This document shows positions 10,174 to 18,830 of a DNA stretch of 64,000 nucleotides, piece by piece. The notes under the pieces were generated by a model. The model did no database searches. It was not told where the DNA came from and was given only the letters and a program-made list of their open reading frames with translations. The position numbers were made by a program, and so were the translations under genes. The number at the start of each line of letters is the position of its first letter. The first letter of the stretch is position 1. The DNA is taken from NCBI RefSeq assembly GCF_003308995.1, contig NZ_QFFJ01000001.1:2604001-2668000 (forward strand). Direction: 5' to 3'. Origin of the DNA: Chitinophaga flava. Lineage in GTDB: Bacteria > Bacteroidota > Bacteroidia > Chitinophagales > Chitinophagaceae.

Positions 10174-10181
10174 TATTTTTG
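10174..10181 (+). promoter_or_regulatory. candidate -7 promoter element (TATTTTTG) for the SusC/SusD operon
   Basis: TATTTTTG fits the Bacteroidota -7 consensus TAnnTTTG. No clear -33 TTTG is present at the expected spacing, because the upstream stretch is a T-run. If used, the leader would be about 470 nucleotides. Confidence 0.3.
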
Positions 10182-10564
10182 TTTTGATGCTGTCTATTTA
10201 CAGTTATCAGAGTACGCTTAAAAATCAACCAGCAATCAATCTAAACCGTAGATGCCTATATTTTAAGTAAGTCAACTGTCAACAAAAAATAAAACACTTA
10301 TCAACTAAATAAAAAATAAAGCCATGCTACCCGCTAGACGCAGCATGGCGTGGTTTTGCACCTCAATACCGGACAATCAGATGTTCAGTATTGTAATGGG
10401 ATTTCCTTGCCTTTATGGAGCTTATACTTCTGGTTTTTTGCATGATTCCCTGACATTTATTAACACTAAATCTAAATCTAAACACAGCACGCGTATGATA
10501 TAACGTCAACGACTATATGAATTTATAACTGAGCATTTAATGTATTGAGCATTTTCTGTCTTAA

Positions 10565-10612
10565 CCGATAGGTCTGTATTAGCGTCCGGACTTATCGGAA
10601 GAGCACTTTTTT
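10565..10612 (+). promoter_or_regulatory. hairpin plus T-run just upstream of SusC (possible attenuator)
   Basis: ccgataggtc (10565-10574) pairs imperfectly with ggacttatcgg (10588-10598), and a run of six T (10607-10612) follows after eight bases. It lies 45 bases before the SusC start codon, inside the presumed leader. It could be an attenuator or the end of a leader RNA. The pairing is imperfect and the T-run is offset, so confidence is modest. Confidence 0.35.
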
Positions 10613-10656
10613 GTCTGCACTTTTTCTTAACAATCATTAATCTAAATCGAGCGATT

Positions 10657-13584
10657 ATGAAGAAAACACTACTTTTTCTTTTATTAGTCCTTACGTGTGT
10701 GCAGTTATTTGCACAGCAGCGTCAGGTTACTGGTAAAGTGACCGACGCCCGTGACGGCTCTGCATTACCAGGCGTAACAGTGGCCATTAAAGGAACCAGC
10801 ACCGGTTCCACTACCAATCCGGATGGAACATTTAAAATCAATGTATCAGGCAACGTTACACTGGTTTTCAGTTTTGTTGGATTTGAAACCATGCACATGG
10901 CCATCGGAGAGAAATCTCATGTTAACGTACAACTGGCATCAGACCTGAAAACACTGAATCAGGTGGAAGTGAGCACTGGTTACATTTCCAAAAGAAGAGG
11001 TTCTATCACCGGTGCTATCAATGTGGTAGATGGAAAACAGGTAGAATCAAGGCCGTCCGGTAACTTCATGCACAACCTGCAGGGACAAGCTGCCGGTATG
11101 TATGTAATGGCCAACGGTGGCCGTCCGGGTGCTGCACCTGTAATCCTGATGAGGGGTGTAGGTTCCATCAACTCCGGTACTGCACCGCTTTACATTATAG
11201 ACGGTCAGCCAGTGAGTGGCAGCGACTTCTCTCTGATCAACCCTAATGACATTGAGAACATCAACGTACTGAAAGACGCTTCTGCTACTTCTATCTATGG
11301 TTCCCGCGGTGCTAATGGTGTAATCCTGATCACCATGAAAAAAGGCGCTAAAAATACCCGCCCGCAAATCGACTACCGTGGCTTCTACGGTTATGCCGAT
11401 ATCAACCGCAACAAATTCAAAATGATGAATACCAAAGACCGTCTGGATTATGAAGTCTTCATCGGTAAAAGGAAAGCGGATGATCCTGCCATTCCTGAAC
11501 TGCTGAAAAATGACTTCAACCAGTCCAAAGTGGTATTCAAACCTTCCCAGACACAATCTCATGAAATATCTGTGCGCAGTGGTAACGATGTGACCAGCAT
11601 ATACTTTGGCGGCGAATACTTCCAGATGGACGGTATCTACTTTGATAACAAATTCAAACGTTATTCCAGCCGTCTGAGCATCGATAACCAAACCACTAAA
11701 TGGTTAAAATCTGGTGTGTCTTTATATGCTGCATACATGGAAGAAACCACCCCTAACGAAACCCGTAACTCCCTGAGCAACCCGGGTATGCTGGCTTACA
11801 TGCTGATGCCATATGAAAACCTGAAAAACGAAGACGGTTCCTGGAAAAAATTCCTGCAGTACCAGGCATACAACGGCGCAAGAAACCAACTCTGGTCCCG
11901 TAGCCAGGGGCTGATGGGCAATGCCAACGATCACCTGAAAATCCTGGGTAATGTTTATACAGAAGCGACCATCACCAAAGAACTGAAATTCACCAGCCGC
12001 TTTGGTATGAACCTCTCTGACTATGTTACCAAAAGCTGGAATGCTCCTGAGTTAGCAGCCGCTGATAACGGTAACGCCTACAGACGTTTCTCCCGCTGGT
12101 CAAATTCCATCTGGACCAACACCCTCAACTACCGCAAACAAATAAAAGACCACTCTATCAACGCAGTGGTAGGTACTGAGTACAACGCACTCACCGATTA
12201 CGACTTCTCTGTTACTTCCCGTAACACCGCATTCCCTACCCTGTATGAATTCGGTGCTATGACTGTTCCCAGCAGCTCTGGCGGAAGTTTGAGCAAATAC
12301 CGCATGTTCTCTATGCTGGGTTCTGTGAACTATGGTTATAAAGAACGTTATTTCCTGGATCTCTCTGCCCGTCGCGATGGATCTTCCAAATTCGGTGCTA
12401 ACAACAAATGGGGTACATTCTGGGCTGTTGGCGCACTGTGGAATCTTAAAAACGAAGATTTCCTGAAAAACTCCGAACTGATCAGCGATCTCCGTCTGCG
12501 TTCCAGCGTTGGTCTGACTGGTAACGATGATATCGGATTTTATCCTTCCTATAGCATCAACAGCAAATCCAACTACGAAGGCAAAGCAGGTATGGTGCCT
12601 ACACAGGCTGCCAACCCTGAACTGGGCTGGGAAAAGAAACGCAAATTCAACGTTGGTTTGGATTTAGGGCTGGCCAACAATCGTGTGAACTTTACCATTG
12701 ACTACTACCGCGAGCTCACTTATGACATGGTACTGGATGTTCCTGTTTCTTACCTCACCGGCTTCAGCTCTATCAAAGCCAACATGGGTAAAATGCAGAA
12801 CAATGGTATTGAGTTTACCTTCAAATCAGACGTAATCCGTTCTAAAGATCTCAACCTGAACATTGGTGGTAACTTCACCTACAACAGAAACCGCGTTACA
12901 GAACTGTACGGCTTCAGAGACGAATTGCTGGGTACTGGTACCGGTATTCTGGTAAAAGTAGGCTATCCCCGTGGTCAGTTTAAATACAACCGCTTCTCCA
13001 GAGTTAATCCGGAAGATGGCCGCGAAATCTGGCTGGACAAAAACGGTAACGAAACCTTCAACTTCGACGGTGGTGACGCCGCTATCCTGGAAGGTAAAAA
13101 CATGTATGCCCCTTACTATGGTGGTGCTACCTTCGACCTGAACTATAAAGGTCTCGGCCTGTTCATGCAGTGGAACTTCATGCTGGACAAATACATGGTT
13201 AACAACACCCAGGCATGGCTGGTATGGAACAACGATTCCTGGTTCAACACCAACCGCGTTGCTGACCTCTATGAGAACATGTGGAAAAAACCAGGTGATA
13301 TTGCTAAATATCCTAAATATGGTTCTTCTACCGCCTTCGATGACAGATATGTGGAAAACGCATCTTTCCTGAGATTAAGAGACATCACTGTATACTACAA
13401 TCTGCCTAAGAACCTGCTCAGCCAGACTAAAGTATTCCGTAACGCAAGAGTGTATGCCCGTGCCAACAACCTGCTCACTTTCACTCAGTGGAGTGGTTAT
13501 GATCCGGAATACTTCAACAACCTCGAGCTGGGTATTTATCCTGTTTCCCGTTCCTATACCATTGGTTTAGATCTGACTTTCTAA
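10657..13584 (+). CDS. SusC/RagA family TonB-dependent outer-membrane transporter
   Basis: The 975-residue protein has a signal peptide (1-20, ending LFAQ), a carboxypeptidase-like regulatory domain (about 22-105, starting VTGKVTDARDGSALPGVTV), a plug domain with the SusC hallmarks LYIIDGQPV and DIENINVLKDASATSIYGSRGANGV, and a 22-stranded barrel ending in the aromatic SYTIGLDLTF. SusC proteins import oligomeric nutrients through the outer membrane, powered by TonB, with a SusD lid. SusD follows after 30 bases. No glycoside hydrolase, peptidase or anti-sigma gene accompanies the pair, so the substrate cannot be assigned. The N-terminal domain lacks a STN segment, so signalling to a sigma factor is not expected. 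Confidence 0.96.
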   Translation: MKKTLLFLLLVLTCVQLFAQQRQVTGKVTDARDGSALPGVTVAIKGTSTGSTTNPDGTFKINVSGNVTLVFSFVGFETMHMAIGEKSHVNVQLASDLKTLNQVEVSTGYISKRRGSITGAINVVDGKQVESRPSGNFMHNLQGQAAGMYVMANGGRPGAAPVILMRGVGSINSGTAPLYIIDGQPVSGSDFSLINPNDIENINVLKDASATSIYGSRGANGVILITMKKGAKNTRPQIDYRGFYGYADINRNKFKMMNTKDRLDYEVFIGKRKADDPAIPELLKNDFNQSKVVFKPSQTQSHEISVRSGNDVTSIYFGGEYFQMDGIYFDNKFKRYSSRLSIDNQTTKWLKSGVSLYAAYMEETTPNETRNSLSNPGMLAYMLMPYENLKNEDGSWKKFLQYQAYNGARNQLWSRSQGLMGNANDHLKILGNVYTEATITKELKFTSRFGMNLSDYVTKSWNAPELAAADNGNAYRRFSRWSNSIWTNTLNYRKQIKDHSINAVVGTEYNALTDYDFSVTSRNTAFPTLYEFGAMTVPSSSGGSLSKYRMFSMLGSVNYGYKERYFLDLSARRDGSSKFGANNKWGTFWAVGALWNLKNEDFLKNSELISDLRLRSSVGLTGNDDIGFYPSYSINSKSNYEGKAGMVPTQAANPELGWEKKRKFNVGLDLGLANNRVNFTIDYYRELTYDMVLDVPVSYLTGFSSIKANMGKMQNNGIEFTFKSDVIRSKDLNLNIGGNFTYNRNRVTELYGFRDELLGTGTGILVKVGYPRGQFKYNRFSRVNPEDGREIWLDKNGNETFNFDGGDAAILEGKNMYAPYYGGATFDLNYKGLGLFMQWNFMLDKYMVNNTQAWLVWNNDSWFNTNRVADLYENMWKKPGDIAKYPKYGSSTAFDDRYVENASFLRLRDITVYYNLPKNLLSQTKVFRNARVYARANNLLTFTQWSGYDPEYFNNLELGIYPVSRSYTIGLDLTF

Positions 13585-13614
13585 AAGATTACCGAACATC
13601 CTAAAACAGAAAAT

Positions 13615-15111
13615 ATGACTATCAATAAAAGAATATTTCTTACTGCTGTGCTGGGAGCAACACTGTTTGTTTCCGCCTGCAATAAAAAACTGGACCAGCT
13701 CCCAACCACCAGTGTTGCTACTGAGGAAATATATACCAGTATCACCGGAGCTGAAATAGCACTGACCGGTATCTACAGTACCTTCTATAAGTCAGACTAC
13801 TACGGCCGTAACTATGTGGTAATACCTGATCTTCAGGCAGACAACATGATTCTCAGCGCCTGGGCCAACAACGTATACAACGAGATTCACCGCTGGGCTA
13901 TGCACTCCGGTACTTATGAAACACTGAACTTCTGGGCAGTTGCTTATCCGGCTATCCACCGTGCCAACGTATTTCTCGCCAATGTTGATAAAATACCGAC
14001 GCTGTCCGGAGAAAATGCAGAAACAGTAACTACCAAGAAAAGAGTTTTCAAAGCCCATGCACAAGCCCTGAGAGCGATGTTCATGTTCGACCTGGTACGT
14101 ATGTACTGCAAATTCGATCTGAAAGATCAACTGGGCCTGCCTTTTGTAACTGCGCCTACTACTGAGATCCAGCACAAACGTAAAACCGTGCAGGAAACTT
14201 ATGATCAGATCGTAAAAGACCTTAACGAAGCGGCTGCAGCCATCGGCGACGATAACGCAAACTCTCAGACCAGAGTAAACAAATACTTCATTGCTGCACT
14301 GCAATCCAGAGTGTATCTGTATTTCCAGAAATGGGACCTGTCCATCGCTGCTGCTGATAAAATCATGACCGTAGCTACTTTCGGTTATGAAAATACTGCA
14401 GCCAATCTGCAGAAACTGTGGAGAGATGATGCCAGCACCAAAGAAATCATCTTTAAACCAGCTATCACCGAAGTTGCCGAAGCCAAAAACTTCTCCATCG
14501 GACAATGGCTCATCAGTGATGACGTAAGCCGTCAGAAACCTAATCCCGATTTCATAGCGCCTAAGGCGTTTGCGGAGTCCTTTGACATGGCAGATCTTCG
14601 TCGTGCTATCTACTTCAGAAGAGACAGCGTTAGAAGTTACAAAAAAGACTCTATCTACGTTATCAACAAATATCCTGGTAACCCGGCTTACGCTTCCTGG
14701 CAGGAAAAATCCAATGCTCCTAAACTGTTCCGTTATGCAGAAGTAGCATTGAACAAAATGGAAGCTTCTTATTATATTGATAAAGCTGTTTCCAAAACAT
14801 TGCTCAAAGCATTACGCGTTGCCCGTATCCCTGGATATGACGTAACTATCGTAGATGCTTATGACGATGTTACATTGCTGAACCAGATCAGAGAAGAGAG
14901 AAGAAAAGAACTGGCCTTCGAAGGTCACCGTTTCTTCGACCTGAAACGCTGGGGCCTCGGCTTCACCAGAAGCAAGGAAGGAGAGTACCAGGCTGCTGAA
15001 AACGCCGTTGGCGAAATCAAAGCAGACAACTACCGCTGGCTGTGGCCTATTCCACAGGCGGAAAGAGAGTCCAACAGACTTTGCGACCAGAACCCGGGTT
15101 ACGCTAACTAA
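13615..15111 (+). CDS. RagB/SusD family nutrient-binding lipoprotein
   Basis: The 498-residue protein has a lipobox VSAC (Cys22) and the SusD layout: the N-terminal NKKLDQLPTT segment, TPR-like helices, and the conserved C-terminal block IREERRKELAFEGHRFFDLKRWG. It ends with the usual LWPIPQAE...NPGY motif. It is the surface lid that binds substrate and hands it to the SusC transporter encoded 30 bases upstream. No carbohydrate enzyme is nearby, so the ligand could be a glycan, peptide or other oligomer. Confidence 0.95.
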   Translation: MTINKRIFLTAVLGATLFVSACNKKLDQLPTTSVATEEIYTSITGAEIALTGIYSTFYKSDYYGRNYVVIPDLQADNMILSAWANNVYNEIHRWAMHSGTYETLNFWAVAYPAIHRANVFLANVDKIPTLSGENAETVTTKKRVFKAHAQALRAMFMFDLVRMYCKFDLKDQLGLPFVTAPTTEIQHKRKTVQETYDQIVKDLNEAAAAIGDDNANSQTRVNKYFIAALQSRVYLYFQKWDLSIAAADKIMTVATFGYENTAANLQKLWRDDASTKEIIFKPAITEVAEAKNFSIGQWLISDDVSRQKPNPDFIAPKAFAESFDMADLRRAIYFRRDSVRSYKKDSIYVINKYPGNPAYASWQEKSNAPKLFRYAEVALNKMEASYYIDKAVSKTLLKALRVARIPGYDVTIVDAYDDVTLLNQIREERRKELAFEGHRFFDLKRWGLGFTRSKEGEYQAAENAVGEIKADNYRWLWPIPQAERESNRLCDQNPGYAN

Positions 15112-15123
15112 TCCGTATATACG

Positions 15124-15161
15124 AAAATGGGGCTGACTTGTAAGTCAGCCCCATTTTATTT
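15124..15161. terminator. bidirectional terminator between SusD and the DUF1016 gene
   Basis: A perfect stem aaaatggggctgactt / aagtcagccccatttt (15124-15157) with a 2-base loop is flanked by A and T tracts. It sits between the two convergent stop codons and can serve both genes. Confidence 0.9.
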
Positions 15162-15171
15162 TTAAAGGGTT

Positions 15172-16233
15172 TTAGTTTTCCCTGAATTCCTCTTCAAATA
15201 ATTCATGTAGTTTTTGTTGGAGCAGTTTTTTATCCGGCAGGAAAGTTTGATACTCAGCGATGATGATAGGTGCCGGACATCTGCTGAGTGCATATTTAAT
15301 CAGTTCATTATTTTGTTTCCTACATAAGATAAGACCAACACTTGGAGCTTCATGTTTCCTCTTAACTTTTTTATCCAATGCAGTGAGGTAAAAATTAAGT
15401 TTAACGACGTATTGCGGTCTAAACTCAGCCGTCTTCAGTTCGAAAGCAACCAAGCACTGCAAGTCACGATGATAGAACAACAGATCGATATAAAAATCCT
15501 TTCGTCCCACCGTAATACGATACTCCTGTTCAATGAAGACAAACCCATCTCCCAGCTCCAGAATAAACTCCTTCATTTTCAGGGTTAGTGCTTTCTGTAA
15601 ATCTTTCTCATCATGATTTACGGGCAAGTCCAGAAATTCAAAAACATATTTATCCCTGAACAGTACGCTTTTATCCTGAGTAGTGGTGTTATGGGATAAA
15701 GGCATTTTCTGTTTTCCCAGCTGTACTCTCTCATACAAACTGCTTTTAATCTGTCTTTCTAATTCTCTTACAGAATAATTCTCCTGAACGCATAAACGAA
15801 GATAGAATTCACATTCTTCTTTTGTTTTGGTTTTCGTCATGAGGGTTAAATGATGCGTCCAGGTGACCTTAACAAGGAACGTATTACGAATATCTGTAAA
15901 TTCCCTCATCACTGATGAGAGAATTTCTTGTTGATTTTCAACAACTTGCAAAGACCCAACCTCATCCAATAAATATGGCAGGTAAAAACAATAGAACTGT
16001 TGCATTCTGTAAAGTCCTGGCTGAGTGAACCCTTTAAGGTCGGGGTGTTTTCTGGCAATATAATACGCCAGTTCTTTAATCGTCCCTTTTCCCCAGCTGG
16101 CATTTGAAATTTTCTTATGGATATACTCCCCAACCTGCCAGTAAAGATTGATCATGTCAATATTCACATTTTTTTGAGTATTGTACTGCGAACGCTTTAT
16201 AAGCGTTACGATTTCCGTAAATTGGTCGGTCAT
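15172..16233 (-). CDS. DUF1016 (YhcG-like) PD-(D/E)xK nuclease-domain protein
   Basis: The 353-residue protein has the DUF1016 N-terminal helical domain (around 5-155; YWQVGEYI and QPGLYRMQQFY) and a C-terminal PD-(D/E)xK nuclease fold. The nuclease core is visible as DFYIDLLFYH (Asp250) followed by FELK (Glu265, Lys267). The target is unknown; relatives are found near restriction and other defence genes, but none is visible here. The gene is noticeably more AT-rich by eye than its neighbours, stands alone on the minus strand between SusD and pbpC, and is bounded by a bidirectional terminator, all consistent with acquisition by transfer. Confidence 0.88.
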   Translation of the reverse strand: MTDQFTEIVTLIKRSQYNTQKNVNIDMINLYWQVGEYIHKKISNASWGKGTIKELAYYIARKHPDLKGFTQPGLYRMQQFYCFYLPYLLDEVGSLQVVENQQEILSSVMREFTDIRNTFLVKVTWTHHLTLMTKTKTKEECEFYLRLCVQENYSVRELERQIKSSLYERVQLGKQKMPLSHNTTTQDKSVLFRDKYVFEFLDLPVNHDEKDLQKALTLKMKEFILELGDGFVFIEQEYRITVGRKDFYIDLLFYHRDLQCLVAFELKTAEFRPQYVVKLNFYLTALDKKVKRKHEAPSVGLILCRKQNNELIKYALSRCPAPIIIAEYQTFLPDKKLLQQKLHELFEEEFREN

Positions 16234-16384
16234 AAAACATGTTTTGGGTTTAACTGAATATGGTTTTATCTAGTGAGGCTCCAAATGTAAATGCTATACA
16301 TATTCATTTTCAAATTGACACTAAACTGGTTAAAATGAATGAATTTGCAGTCTCTTGTTATAAAATACAACACGCTTATCGAGC

Positions 16385-18787
16385 ATGAACTTTCAACGAT
16401 TCAGGCATTGGTGTAAAAGAAAAAAATGGTGGCTCACAGCAGCAGGAGTGCTGTTGATCGCCTATTACTTTTGCCTGCCCCGCCATTTGTTTACCAGCCC
16501 TACTTCTTTTGTACTGGAAGATGTGAACGGTGATTTACTCAGTGCCAGCATAGCCGCAGACGGACAATGGCGTTTTCCTTTTAGTGCCCATGTACCGGAC
16601 AAATTTGAAAAATGTATCCTCACGTATGAGGATAAACGTTTTTATTACCACTGGGGAATAGATCCGCTGGCCATCAGCCGTGCCGTCCGGCAAAACCTGC
16701 GTGGCAGTAAAGTAGTCAGTGGTGGCAGCACCATCACCATGCAGGTGATCCGTATTTCACGCAATAAGCCCCGTAATATCTGGCAGAAGATAGTCGAGGC
16801 CGTACTGGCCACCCGCCTGGAATTTGGGGCTTCTAAAAAGAAAATCATTGCCCTCTATGCTGCCAACGCTCCTTTCGGAGGAAACGTAGTAGGGCTGGAA
16901 GCTGCCGCCTGGCGCTATTACGGCCGCAAAGCCGAGCAGCTGTCATGGGGGGAGATGGCCGCCCTGGCCGTATTGCCCAACAGTCCGGCCCTCGTACATC
17001 CCGGCCGTAACCGCAATGTGCTGCTCAACAAAAGAAATCAGCTGCTCAATAAACTCCGGCAAAACAAAACCATCGACAGCATCACCTGCCAGCTGGCCAA
17101 GCTGGAACCCTTACCCGAACAGCCTTTGCCGCTGCCACAAGACGCGCCCCACCTGCTGGACCGCTTCCGGCAGGATTATATACAACAAAAGTCTGATGGC
17201 CCCACCCGCATCAAAAGCACCGTGGAAGCTGCACTCCAGAAAAATGTGACCGCCATCGCAGAACGATACCACAGCAGCTATAAAGCCAACGGCATCAACA
17301 ATGCCGCCGTGCTCGTACTCGATGTGGAAACAGGCAACACCCTCGCTTATGTAGGCAATATCTACAATCCCGCCGACCCAGAACTGGAAAGCCATGTGGA
17401 TATCATTCAGGCCAGAAGAAGCCCAGGCAGCACACTGAAACCGGTCCTCTATGCCGCCATGCTCAACGACGGGTTAATACTGCCTCAGACACTGATACCA
17501 GATATCCCCACACAGATAGCCGGCTATTCGCCACAGAACTTCGACCTGGGCTATGATGGCGCCGTCCCTGCATCCAGGGCCCTGGCCCGATCTCTCAACA
17601 TCCCCGCTGTACGGATGCTGCAGATGTACCGCTACGAACGTTTTCATGCCCTGCTGCAGAAAATGGGCATCACCACACTTAACAAACCAGCCGATCACTA
17701 CGGCCTTTCCCTTATCCTCGGCGGCGGGGAAACCACCCTCTGGGAAATGTGCGGCATGTATGCCAGCATGGCCCGCACCCTGATCCACCTGGAACAATAC
17801 CACGGCAAATACGATATGGACGATATCCATCCACCTAATTATCAGGTAGACATACAACGTCCTTCTCAATACGGACTCAGTAAAGATGGTATTCTCAGTG
17901 CTGGCGCCATCTGGTATGCCTTTGAAGCAATGACCGAAGTGATGCGACCCGGTGAAGAACTGTTATGGCAACAGTTTTCTTCCTCCCAGCGCATCGCCTG
18001 GAAAACAGGTACCAGCTTCGGCTTCCGCGACGGCTGGGCTATAGGAGTGACCCCCAAATACGTAGTAGGAGTGTGGGTCGGCAATGCCGACGGAGAAGGA
18101 AGACCCGGCCTCATCGGCGTATCTACCGCCGCACCTATCCTCTTCGATGTATTCCGTCTGTTACATACCGGCAGCTGGTTTACCACACCTTATGCGCAGC
18201 TCCGGAAAATAGAAGTCTGCCGCAAAAGCGGATTCCGGGCCAGCGAATTATGTGATGTGAAAGATTCCGTATATGTGCCATCAGCAGGCATCCGTTCCGG
18301 CGTATGCCCCTACCATCAGCTGGTGCACCTCGACAGGACAGGCCAGTGGCGCGTTACTGAAAACTGTGAATCGCCACAGTTTATGCAACACCGCTCCTGG
18401 TTTATCTTACCGCCATCTCAGGAATTTTATTACAGAGGCAAAAACTACTACGAGCCGCTGCCGCCTTATAAACCGGACTGCATTGCATCACTGGGGCAGG
18501 ACAGAGCTCCGATGGAACTGATCTATCCAAGGCCCAATGCACGCATCTTTGTGCCCATGGAAATAGACGGCCAACCGGGCCAAACCATCTTTACCGCTAC
18601 CCATCGCAACAGCGCCGGTAAAATATACTGGCATCTCGATAATAAATTCATCGGCGAAACAGTAGAGTTTCATCAGATGGCCATACATCCGCCTGCAGGT
18701 AAACATACCATCACACTGGTTGATGAAAACGGCGAAAGAATAGAACAGTCTTTTGAGATACTGGATAAAGAGAGAGAAACGAAATAA
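16385..18787 (+). CDS. pbpC: penicillin-binding protein 1C (bifunctional transglycosylase/transpeptidase)
   Basis: The 800-residue inner-membrane protein starts with one transmembrane helix (about 15-30). The glycosyltransferase domain shows YEDKRFYYHWGIDP (catalytic Glu82) and GGSTITMQ. The transpeptidase domain shows SPGSTLKP (Ser349-x-x-Lys352), SLN (403-405) and KTGT (540-543). The end (about 720-800) matches the PBP1C-specific C-terminal beta domain. PBP1C builds or repairs peptidoglycan and is typically encoded next to a YfhM-type macroglobulin, which here is 6.4 kb upstream. A 19-bp palindrome follows the stop codon. Confidence 0.95.
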   Translation: MNFQRFRHWCKRKKWWLTAAGVLLIAYYFCLPRHLFTSPTSFVLEDVNGDLLSASIAADGQWRFPFSAHVPDKFEKCILTYEDKRFYYHWGIDPLAISRAVRQNLRGSKVVSGGSTITMQVIRISRNKPRNIWQKIVEAVLATRLEFGASKKKIIALYAANAPFGGNVVGLEAAAWRYYGRKAEQLSWGEMAALAVLPNSPALVHPGRNRNVLLNKRNQLLNKLRQNKTIDSITCQLAKLEPLPEQPLPLPQDAPHLLDRFRQDYIQQKSDGPTRIKSTVEAALQKNVTAIAERYHSSYKANGINNAAVLVLDVETGNTLAYVGNIYNPADPELESHVDIIQARRSPGSTLKPVLYAAMLNDGLILPQTLIPDIPTQIAGYSPQNFDLGYDGAVPASRALARSLNIPAVRMLQMYRYERFHALLQKMGITTLNKPADHYGLSLILGGGETTLWEMCGMYASMARTLIHLEQYHGKYDMDDIHPPNYQVDIQRPSQYGLSKDGILSAGAIWYAFEAMTEVMRPGEELLWQQFSSSQRIAWKTGTSFGFRDGWAIGVTPKYVVGVWVGNADGEGRPGLIGVSTAAPILFDVFRLLHTGSWFTTPYAQLRKIEVCRKSGFRASELCDVKDSVYVPSAGIRSGVCPYHQLVHLDRTGQWRVTENCESPQFMQHRSWFILPPSQEFYYRGKNYYEPLPPYKPDCIASLGQDRAPMELIYPRPNARIFVPMEIDGQPGQTIFTATHRNSAGKIYWHLDNKFIGETVEFHQMAIHPPAGKHTITLVDENGERIEQSFEILDKERETK

Positions 18788-18789
18788 AA

Positions 18790-18830
18790 CAATTAGCAAT
18801 TACGAATTACAAATTCGTAATTGCTAATTG
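18790..18830. repeat. perfect AT-rich palindrome (19-bp arms, 3-base loop)
   Basis: The arms caattagcaattacgaatt and aattcgtaattgctaattg (18790-18808 and 18812-18830) are exact reverse complements around ACA. It fills the whole gap between the convergent stop codons of pbpC and rarA, so it may act as a bidirectional terminator, but it has no T-run and low GC. It may instead belong to a family of AT-rich intergenic palindromes seen elsewhere in the window. Confidence 0.75.

Larger units (their letters stand above)
10064..10656 (+). other. long non-coding leader region of the SusC gene
   Basis: About 590 bases between the terminator and the SusC start contain no credible reading frame. The first part is T-rich and holds a candidate -7 box (10174-10181). 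Further on there is a short inverted repeat ccatgct/agcatgg (10322-10328 and 10342-10348), and a second hairpin lies close to the start codon (separate entry). The phrase ctaaatct-a-a-gcacg/gcgat before an ATG occurs twice (about 10467-10498 and 10638-10657), suggesting a duplicated start context. Long leaders are common upstream of SusC genes and sometimes host regulatory RNAs; that role is an inference here. Confidence 0.5.
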
